Origin: Tissierellia bacterium
GTDB lineage: Bacteria > Bacillota_A > Clostridia > Tissierellales > Peptoniphilaceae
DNA length: 14,319 bases
Direction: 5' to 3'
Assembly (NCBI GenBank): GCA_030537695.1
Contig: JAUNVJ010000023.1
Location: 1-14,319 of the forward strand
Part shown: positions 5,758-11,998 of the stretch, in pieces
Layout: the number at the start of each line of letters is the position of its first letter
Numbering within the stretch: the stretch's first letter is position 1
The notes under the pieces: generated by a model
The model's input: the letters and a program-made list of their open reading frames with translations, nothing else
What the model was told of the DNA's origin: nothing
The model's database searches: none
Translations under genes and position numbers: made by a program

Positions 5758-8256
5758 ATGTTATACACCATTTCCGATCAAAACTGTAACCATTGTCTAC
5801 AGCTACTGTTACAAAAATTGCAGCAAGTACCGGATATAGAAAAAGTTCAAATGAAAGATAATCGATTGGAAGTTCGAACAAATCATGAAGATCATTTAGA
5901 ACGAGAAATTGATGAAGTTTTAAAGATATCAGGACATACTCATGGTTTTAAAGTTGATAAAATGCATCAACAAGAATTCTTTTTTCGAGGACTTAATTGC
6001 ATTAATTGTGCTGGAAAAATTGAAGATAAAATTCGCAAGCTTCCTTATATTCAAGATACGAATTATGACATGTCCCGACAAAAGATGATGATCCAAACCA
6101 CGTCTGAGAATTTTGATGAAATGCAAGAAGAGTTTCAAAAAATTGCCGACAGCATTGAGGATGGCGTTCAAGTGGAACAATATTTAGTCAAAGGTCAAGT
6201 AAAACATACTTTTTACTTTCGTGGTTTAAACTGTACACATTGTGCAGGGAAAATAGAAAAGAGTATCAATGATCTTCCTTATATTCAAAAGGCCAATTAT
6301 GACTTTTCAAGACAAAGAATGGTCATTCATACGAAACGCAATGATATCGAAGAAATTCGAAAAGAATTTCAAGATTTGATAAATTCAATAGAAGACGGGG
6401 TGACAGTGGAACTAGATCAAGACATAACACAGAAAAAAGACTATGCTGTTTTTTTGAAATTTGGTATCACTGCATTGGGACTTCTGATTTTACACTTTAT
6501 CTCCCTGCCTTTCTTTGTAGAATTAACAGCCTATGGCCTATTATTTTTGGGAGTGGGTTTGCCTGTCTTAAAAAATGTCATCAAAGGGACAGGTTCTTTA
6601 CTGGATGAAAACTTTCTAATGAGCTTTGCTGCTTTGGCCGCATTTATTACTGGAAATTATTCAGAAGCGGTAGCGGTAATGTTATTTTATGGCTTGGGAG
6701 AAGAACTTCAGGATATGGCAGTGGAGCGGTCACGACACTCCATCGAAGGAGCATTGGCTTTAAAACCGGAATATGCCAATGTAAAACGAGACGGTCAAAT
6801 GATTAAAATATCACCAGAAGATGTAAAAGTGGGAGAAAGAATCGTCATTCGTCCGGGAGAAAAAATACCCTTGGATGGAAAAATTCTTCTTGGAAAAAGT
6901 GAACTGGACACATCTGCCATTACAGGAGAATCCATCCCTCAATTCGTAGAGGAGGGAGATGATATCGTCTCCGGCTCATTAAATATCAATGGCATGTTGG
7001 AAGTGGAAGTCACCAAAAGTTATGAAAGTGGAACCATCGGAAAAATTTTGGAAATGGTGGAAAATGCTTCAGCTCAAAAAGCACCGGTGGAAAAATTTAT
7101 TACTCGATTTGCAAAAATCTATACGCCGATCGTCGTAGGGATTGCCGCTTTAATGGCTATAACCATGCCCTTAATCACTGGAGATCAGTGGAGTTTTTGG
7201 ATTTATAGAGCTTGCGTGTTCTTGGTTATCTCTTGTCCCTGTGCTTTAGTATTATCCGTTCCTTTGGGAATTTTTGCAGGAATCGGTGCCATGTCGAAAC
7301 AGGGAATTTTTGTCAAAGGTGGTAATTATATAGAAGCTTTAAGTGATGTTAAGACCATTGCCTTTGATAAAACGGGCACCATTACTCAAGGTAAATTTCA
7401 TATTGATCATATTGAAGTGGTAGAGGGAAGTTATACAGAAGAGGAAATTCTTGCACTGGCAGCCATGGGTGAACAATTTTCAACACATCCATTGGCAATA
7501 GCCATCGTCAACAGTTACAAAGGTAATTTGGAAGGAGTCCAGAACTTTAAAGAATGGACAGGAAAGGGGATTTCCTATCAATACCAAGGTCGAGATATTT
7601 TAGTAGGTAACGAAAAACTTCTTCGACGCTTTAAATTGGAGATATCGAAAAACATCATTCCTGGAGCTGCCATTTATGTGGCTTGTGATCATGAAGTCAT
7701 CGGTTTGATCGTTCTAAAAGACCAATTGAAACAAAATGTCTACGAGAACTTAAGGCTTTTAGAAAAGGAAGGAATCCATTCCGTCATTCTGTCGGGCGAT
7801 GGAGTGGAAAATGTAAAAGATGTGGCTGATGAATTGTCCGTAGACGAATATTATGGATCCTTGTTGCCTCTGGAAAAAGTGGAAAAAATTGAAGAATTTA
7901 TGAAAACGAGAGAAGGTAAAGTGGCTTTTGTCGGGGATGGAACCAATGACGCTCCTGTATTGACGCGAGCCGATGTGGGAATTGCCATGGGCTTTTCTGG
8001 CTCTGATATTGCGGTAGAATCTTCGGATATTGTCCTTCTGCACGATGAAATTTCTAAAATTACGGAAGCGGTAACCATTTCTAAAAAGACAAAAATTATC
8101 GTATATCAAAATATTACTTTAGCTCTAGGTTTTAAAATACTAATTTTAATCTTAGGTTTCTTCGGAATTGCCAGTATGTGGCTTGCCGTTTTTGCAGATG
8201 TAGGAGTCGCTCTTCTTGCTGTATTAAATGCTATTCGTGCCCTTTATTTAAAATAA
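5758..8256 (+). CDS. cadA: P1B-type heavy-metal-exporting ATPase (Zn/Cd/Pb type)
   Basis: This 832-residue membrane pump exports soft divalent metals at the expense of ATP. Three heavy-metal-associated domains lead: a divergent one with C10-x-x-C13, then two similar copies with GLNCINC (C81, C84) and GLNCTHC (C159, C162). The catalytic core follows: TGES of the actuator domain (389-392), the membrane metal site C493-P-C495, the phosphorylated D537 in DKTGT, the nucleotide-domain H577-P578, and GDGTNDAP (from 726). The C-terminal DVGVALLAVLNAIRAL, with an Asp-Gly in the last membrane helix, is characteristic of the Zn2+/Cd2+/Pb2+ subgroup (ZntA/CadA) rather than Cu+ pumps. AGAAGGGA (5746-5753) is the ribosome binding site. 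The gene stands alone behind a strong promoter. Metal specificity is inferred from motifs only. Confidence 0.93.
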   Translation: MLYTISDQNCNHCLQLLLQKLQQVPDIEKVQMKDNRLEVRTNHEDHLEREIDEVLKISGHTHGFKVDKMHQQEFFFRGLNCINCAGKIEDKIRKLPYIQDTNYDMSRQKMMIQTTSENFDEMQEEFQKIADSIEDGVQVEQYLVKGQVKHTFYFRGLNCTHCAGKIEKSINDLPYIQKANYDFSRQRMVIHTKRNDIEEIRKEFQDLINSIEDGVTVELDQDITQKKDYAVFLKFGITALGLLILHFISLPFFVELTAYGLLFLGVGLPVLKNVIKGTGSLLDENFLMSFAALAAFITGNYSEAVAVMLFYGLGEELQDMAVERSRHSIEGALALKPEYANVKRDGQMIKISPEDVKVGERIVIRPGEKIPLDGKILLGKSELDTSAITGESIPQFVEEGDDIVSGSLNINGMLEVEVTKSYESGTIGKILEMVENASAQKAPVEKFITRFAKIYTPIVVGIAALMAITMPLITGDQWSFWIYRACVFLVISCPCALVLSVPLGIFAGIGAMSKQGIFVKGGNYIEALSDVKTIAFDKTGTITQGKFHIDHIEVVEGSYTEEEILALAAMGEQFSTHPLAIAIVNSYKGNLEGVQNFKEWTGKGISYQYQGRDILVGNEKLLRRFKLEISKNIIPGAAIYVACDHEVIGLIVLKDQLKQNVYENLRLLEKEGIHSVILSGDGVENVKDVADELSVDEYYGSLLPLEKVEKIEEFMKTREGKVAFVGDGTNDAPVLTRADVGIAMGFSGSDIAVESSDIVLLHDEISKITEAVTISKKTKIIVYQNITLALGFKILILILGFFGIASMWLAVFADVGVALLAVLNAIRALYLK

Positions 8257-8279
8257 ATTCGAATTTCCATAAAAATAAA

Positions 8280-8307
8280 ATTTTCAAAGAATGAAAGTTT
8301 TCCTTTT
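8280..8307 (+). terminator. Weak candidate terminator after the ATPase
   Basis: ATTTTCA (8280-8286) can pair with TGAAAGT (8292-8298) around a five-base loop, followed by a mostly-T tract. The stem is short and A/T-rich, so this is only a possibility. Confidence 0.3.
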
Positions 8308-8369
8308 ATAGTCCAAATGGCCAAAATTTTATCCCAAGCAAAAAAACTTAATGGAAAATAAAAAAGTAC

Positions 8370-8398
8370 TTGAAATGTACCGTAAAATTTGATATAGT
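8370..8398 (+). promoter_or_regulatory. Promoter of the T-box operon
   Basis: TTGAAA (8370-8375) and TATAGT (8393-8398) have the ideal 17-base spacing. Transcription would begin near 8405, immediately before Stem I of the T-box leader. Confidence 0.75.
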
Positions 8399-8404
8399 TC
8401 TATA

Positions 8405-8664
8405 AAACATATGGAAGTGGAGAAGTAAATGTCCTATTTTCTTCAGAGAGTTACCGGTTGGTGAGAGGTATCGAAAAGAATGCATTGAACTAGTCACGAA
8501 ATGGCTATCTTGAACATTGAGTAGGGATAGACGTGAGCTCACGTTACAGAGCTATTCATTATTGGATCAGAGTGCATCATTACGATGAAGAAGAGTGGTA
8601 CCGCGGAATGCTTATAGGCCTTTCGTCTCTTTTGCTATAGCAATAAGAGACGAAAGGTTTTCTT
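8405..8664 (+). promoter_or_regulatory. T-box riboswitch leader, probable leucine specifier (CTA)
   Basis: All parts of a tRNA-sensing T-box leader are visible. Stem I contains AGTA (8424-8427), then AATG (8428-8431) pairing with CATT (8483-8486), followed by GAA (8487-8489); this is the S-turn framework of the specifier loop. The lower helix pairs GTGG (8417-8420) with TCAC (8494-8497). The distal part carries AGAGAG (8445-8450) and GGTGAGA (8460-8466). The triplet after GAA is CTA (8490-8492), a leucine codon, followed by a purine. ACGTGAGCTCACGT (8531-8544) forms an intermediate hairpin, and CATC/GATG (8575-8587) forms Stem III. The T-box core is TGGTACCGCGG (8596-8606). UGGU would pair with ACCA, requiring discriminator base A, which fits tRNA-Leu. 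Uncharged tRNA would stabilise the antiterminator and switch on the downstream operon. T-box identity is very secure; the specifier is my structural reading. Confidence 0.95.
8619..8664 (+). terminator. T-box-controlled terminator
   Basis: CCTTTCGTCTCTT (8619-8631) is perfectly complementary to AAGAGACGAAAGG (8645-8657), with an inner TTGC/GCAA pairing in the loop and a T-rich tail (8658-8664). The left arm also supplies the 3' half of the antiterminator, so the two structures compete. Confidence 0.95.
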
Positions 8665-8693
8665 ATTGCCAAAAAATATACGGAGGTAGTAAG

Positions 8694-9860
8694 ATGAAAG
8701 AAGTTAAAAAGATGAATAAAAGCCACTATATGATGGCAGTTTCAGTAGGAATGGTATTATTTTCAGCCCATGCTGGGGGAGGTTTTGCCACGGGTAATCA
8801 AGCCAATACCTTTTTTGTTTCCCTGGGATGGCCGGGAATTTTAAGTGCTTTCTTGGCAATGTTGATTCTAACTCGCACTATGAAAGAGGCCATGGTGATG
8901 TATAATACACGGAAACTTAATTCCTATAAGGAATTGTTTGAAACTCTATATGCCCCTTTTGATAAATTGGCTATTTTATTTGATGTGTTTTTCTATATTA
9001 TGGTCATTATGGCCATTGCCGCCACAATTTCAGGAGCTGCCAGTGCATTACAAGAATATTTTCCACTGTATTACCCTCTTTATGTGGGAATTGTCGGTAT
9101 GATCGTATTGCTTTTAACTATTTTTGGAGCGGAACCGGTACGAAGGGTCAGTACAGTATTGGGAATAATAATCTTAATATCAGCCATCAGTATTTATATG
9201 ATTGGAATTATAAAAGCACCAAATATTGGAGATATATTTTCAATGGCCGCTATGGAAGAAGGAGTTTCCACGATCCCCAAAGCTTTGATAAATTCTCTGG
9301 TCTATGCAGGATTTCAATGTGTCACATTGCCCACTATGATCGTCTGCGGAAAAATATTACAAAACCGTAAGGATATCGGAAGATCTATGAATTTTTCCTT
9401 TGTTATCAATACGGCAGCTTTGATACTGTCTGTTATCATGTTAATGTCCTGGCAAGGGTTTTATACATCCATTGACAACGGAACCACATTGCCTACCTTA
9501 TTTGTCACGGAAAAAATCGGTTGGAATATTCTTTATATTGCCTACGGTTTATCATTGGTACTTTGTCTATTGTCCACGGGAGTGACAACCACTTTTGGAT
9601 TTGTCTCTCGATTTGAAAATATGAAGGCTCTCTCTTTTATTGATCATTTGATCCTTCGACGAGCCATTGTCGCCATCTTTATTATTTCCTTGTCCATGGG
9701 GATCTCCATGGTGGGATTGACTAATATTATTAAATATGGATATGGTTATTGCGGTTATTTGGCAATTTTTGTTATAATTATTCCCATGTTGACCGTGGGA
9801 GTTTATAAAAACAGAACCTATGGAAGACAACATTTAGAATTGGTACAAGAAAATGTATAA
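8694..9860 (+). CDS. YkvI family membrane protein, putative amino-acid transporter
   Basis: The 388-residue product is a polytopic membrane protein with about ten to eleven hydrophobic segments. It resembles the YkvI group of uncharacterised membrane proteins, thought to belong to the LeuT-fold/APC-type secondary transporters. The first segment contains a glycine-rich break, AHAGGGFATGNQ (about residues 22-33), as in transporters whose first helix unwinds around the substrate. The start at 8694 is set by GGAGG (8682-8686) seven bases upstream; the same frame opens earlier at 8595, but that part is the T-box RNA itself. It is the first gene after the leader and is followed 15 bases later by the dehydrogenase. 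The T-box suggests uptake, or possibly export, of leucine or a related compound; no substrate is demonstrated for the family as far as I know. Confidence 0.8.
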   Translation: MKEVKKMNKSHYMMAVSVGMVLFSAHAGGGFATGNQANTFFVSLGWPGILSAFLAMLILTRTMKEAMVMYNTRKLNSYKELFETLYAPFDKLAILFDVFFYIMVIMAIAATISGAASALQEYFPLYYPLYVGIVGMIVLLLTIFGAEPVRRVSTVLGIIILISAISIYMIGIIKAPNIGDIFSMAAMEEGVSTIPKALINSLVYAGFQCVTLPTMIVCGKILQNRKDIGRSMNFSFVINTAALILSVIMLMSWQGFYTSIDNGTTLPTLFVTEKIGWNILYIAYGLSLVLCLLSTGVTTTFGFVSRFENMKALSFIDHLILRRAIVAIFIISLSMGISMVGLTNIIKYGYGYCGYLAIFVIIIPMLTVGVYKNRTYGRQHLELVQENV

Positions 9861-9875
9861 GAGGGAAGGAAGAAG

Positions 9876-10973
9876 ATGATGAAGACAATTAAAATGACAA
9901 ATTACAGCTTTTCTCAAGAAGGTTATCCTCAATTGGCTGAAATTTGCAAAGAATACGGATACCATAAAGTAGTGTTGGTGGGAGGAGAGAAGGCAATGAA
10001 GGCTGCTACTCCCAAAATTCGAAAAGCTCTGGAAGGATCTACTGTGGAAATTACTGGAGAATTGGTTTATGGAAAAGAATGCACCGACAATAATATTGAT
10101 CGTCTCTTGGGAAGAAAAGAAGTTCAAATCAGTGATGTGATCTTTACCATCGGGGGAGGAAAAGCGATGGATACCGGAAAGGTATTGGCTTATAGGGCCG
10201 GCAAACAAACTTTTACCTTTCCCACCATCTGCTCCAATTGTGCTGCAGTAACTGCCATTGCCGTAGTCTATCATGAGGATGGATCTCTTTCCCACTATGA
10301 GCAGATTCCTGCACCGGCTCATATGTTTGTCGATACGGAAATCATCGCTCAAGCACCGGACAAATATATGTGGGCCGGGGTAGGGGATGGATTGAGCAAA
10401 CAAGTGGAAGTGGAATTTGCCACACAAGGTGCAGAAGATTTAGATCATACCGCAAGAACCGGATTGATGTTGAGTAAAAGTTGTCAGGATGCCTTTTTAA
10501 CTTATGGAGAAAAAGCCATTGACGATGTTAAAAACAATATAAACTCTCGTGCTGTGGAGGAAGTGGCAATGACGATTTTAGTCAATACAGGCTATGTGTC
10601 CAATTTGACGAATCAACCGGAATATTATTATAATTCTTCTTTAGCTCATATCTTTTACAATGTATCTACTGCAATTCCTCGAGAAGGGGAACATCTCCAT
10701 GGAGCTGTCGTTGCTCTTGGGGTCATGGTTCTTCATGCTTATAATCATAATCTGGAGGAATTAGAGCGTATCGCTACTTTTAACAAAAGGGTAGGACTTC
10801 CCATTACTTTAGACGATATTGGATTGGAACCGTCTGATATTGAAAAAATGGTGGAGTTGGCACCGAATACCAATGAATGGAAGTGGGCAAACCCTCCTCT
10901 GTCCAAAGAAAAACTGACACAAGCTATTTTCGAAGCCGATGCCTATGGTAAAAAATTATACGCCATTGGATAA
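9876..10973 (+). CDS. Iron-containing alcohol dehydrogenase family protein (GldA-like)
   Basis: This 365-residue protein belongs to the metal-dependent (group III) alcohol dehydrogenases, closest in layout to glycerol dehydrogenase. The N-terminal NAD-binding domain has the IGGGKAMDTGK motif (G93-G94-G95-K96, D99). The helical domain carries the likely metal ligands D171 in GVGDGLSK, H258 in SLAHIFYN and H275 in HLHGAVVALG, whose spacing matches the Asp/His/His ligands of bacterial GldA. It should interconvert an alcohol or polyol and its carbonyl with NAD(H). Substrate is uncertain: glycerol, or an aldehyde or keto compound linked to amino-acid breakdown, considering its T-box. A GGAAGGA site (9864-9870) precedes two adjacent ATG codons (9876, 9879); either may be used. 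It is the second and last gene of the T-box operon and is followed by a strong terminator. Confidence 0.88.
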   Translation: MMKTIKMTNYSFSQEGYPQLAEICKEYGYHKVVLVGGEKAMKAATPKIRKALEGSTVEITGELVYGKECTDNNIDRLLGRKEVQISDVIFTIGGGKAMDTGKVLAYRAGKQTFTFPTICSNCAAVTAIAVVYHEDGSLSHYEQIPAPAHMFVDTEIIAQAPDKYMWAGVGDGLSKQVEVEFATQGAEDLDHTARTGLMLSKSCQDAFLTYGEKAIDDVKNNINSRAVEEVAMTILVNTGYVSNLTNQPEYYYNSSLAHIFYNVSTAIPREGEHLHGAVVALGVMVLHAYNHNLEELERIATFNKRVGLPITLDDIGLEPSDIEKMVELAPNTNEWKWANPPLSKEKLTQAIFEADAYGKKLYAIG

Positions 10974-11002
10974 GAGAGCCTAATCTCAATCGGATCAAAT
11001 AT

Positions 11003-11035
11003 AAAAAGCCCAATGAAATATATTGGGCTTTTTTT
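11003..11035 (+). terminator. Terminator of the T-box operon
   Basis: AAAAAGCCCAAT (11003-11014) pairs with ATTGGGCTTTTT (11022-11033) and the T run continues to 11035. The A tract on the left makes it potentially bidirectional. Confidence 0.92.
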
Positions 11036-11450
11036 GATTAATTTTTCTAAACAAATGACGAATATTTCCATAATAGAGAAAAAAGCTCCTCGTTGATCCT
11101 CCACAAGATATCGAAGATTTTTCTTTGGCTTGTAATAAAGGTTAAATATACAGATTACAAAATTCTTTCCCCAGGGTTAGTAGGATATTTTTGCTTTTTA
11201 AAGATAGGAGCAAATTTCAAAAAAATCTATTTTGTGTTAAGGCCTGCCACCCTCGCATTTACCCTTTCCTTGGAATAACATGATTTTTTACAAAAAGAAT
11301 TTTGAAATTAAAGACTTTCCGATGAACAAAGTGGACAAAGGTCCAATTGTCCCATCGGAATTGAACTTTCTTGGTATCGAACTGCTCGTTTAACTTCTGT
11401 ATTTTATCGGCTAATTGAAAGTGGATACTACTTCATGTATTATCCAATGC
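11036..11450. other. Non-coding, AT-rich interval with a strong hairpin
   Basis: About 415 bases carry no convincing gene. The clearest element is an imperfect hairpin at 11318-11359: TCCGATG (11318-11324) pairs with CATCGGA (11353-11359), and inside it GGACAA (11333-11338) pairs with TTGTCC (11347-11352), with an eight-base bulge on the 5' side. No T run follows on either strand, so it does not look like a terminator. A 37-codon frame (11280-11393, +) and a roughly 58-codon stop-free frame on the - strand overlap the hairpin, but neither has a good ribosome binding site or recognisable homology. No clear terminator is seen for the - strand nitroreductase that ends at 11451. Confidence 0.5.
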
Positions 11451-11963
11451 TTATAAAACTTCTACGATATCTTCTATGGATTTACGCTGATAATGACGTG
11501 GTGAGGGGAGACCATCTTTTGCCGGATACCCAATGGGGAATAGAGCAATTAATTCAAATTCCTTCATTTCAGGAAACTCTTTTCGCAAGAAGGGCGCATC
11601 AAAATGACCGACCCAAGTGGTAGCCAATCCAAAATCATGAATTGCCAACATCAGATGTGTCGCAATAATGCTGCCATCCACATCGGCAAAATTGCGTTGG
11701 TCGAATTCACGAACCCAAGCTTTTTCCTCCTGATATCCAACGATTAAAAAGGTATCGGCATCGTAAGCACAATTGGTGGACTGACGGACTTTTTCCTTCG
11801 CTGTTTGAGAATTCATGACGAAAATTTTAAAAGGTTGACGATTGACTGCCGTAGGAGCCCATCTTGCTATTTCTAAAATAGCTTTGATTTTATCTTCTTC
11901 CACTTCTTTATTGGAAAAATGACGACATGAATAACGTTCTTTTGCTACATTTTTAAATTCCAT
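11451..11963 (-). CDS. Nitroreductase family protein (small type)
   Basis: This 170-residue flavoprotein is a compact classical nitroreductase, which usually forms a homodimer with FMN at the interface and reduces nitro compounds, quinones or similar acceptors with NAD(P)H. The N-terminal FMN-binding motif is RYSCRHF (10-16). The next flavin motif is ARWAPTAVNRQPF (33-45). The C-terminal GLATTWVGHFD and ALFPIGYPA stretches match the glycine-rich region of the family. The start has a full AGGAGG (11968-11973) four bases away. It lies 35 bases downstream of the UvrA-like gene on the same strand, so co-transcription is likely. It differs clearly from the other nitroreductase-like protein in the window, which is 265 residues and two-lobed. 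Substrate is unknown. Confidence 0.87.
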   Translation of the reverse strand: MEFKNVAKERYSCRHFSNKEVEEDKIKAILEIARWAPTAVNRQPFKIFVMNSQTAKEKVRQSTNCAYDADTFLIVGYQEEKAWVREFDQRNFADVDGSIIATHLMLAIHDFGLATTWVGHFDAPFLRKEFPEMKEFELIALFPIGYPAKDGLPSPRHYQRKSIEDIVEVL

Positions 11964-11998
11964 AATACCTCCTGTTAATAATTGTGGTTCAATAGATT

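Noticed and set aside
7759..8109. - strand open frames within the ATPase gene
   Set aside because: Antisense shadows of the highly conserved GDGTNDAP region, with composition unlike real proteins.
8501..8503. TGG (Trp) as T-box specifier after GAAA
   Set aside because: The preceding bases do not pair with the bases after AGTA, and bacterial tRNA-Trp normally has discriminator G, which would need UGGC rather than the UGGU seen.
8515..8517. ATT (Ile) as T-box specifier in GAACATTGAG
   Set aside because: It looks like the GAA-plus-codon pattern and would suit discriminator A, but its flanks do not form the helix next to AGTA. The CATT-GAA-CTA site at 8483-8492 fits much better. It remains the main alternative.
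8595..8693. N-terminal extension of the transporter frame upstream of 8694
   Set aside because: It translates the T-box sequence and terminator, and the ribosome binding site GGAGG lies downstream of it, before 8694.
9834..10427. Long - strand open frame (197 codons) opposite the alcohol dehydrogenase
   Set aside because: It is a shadow of two well-supported + strand genes, has no ribosome binding site and no recognisable motif.
11280..11393. 37-codon + strand frame in the intergenic interval
   Set aside because: No good ribosome binding site, promoter or recognisable family; overlaps the hairpin, so the frame may be chance.
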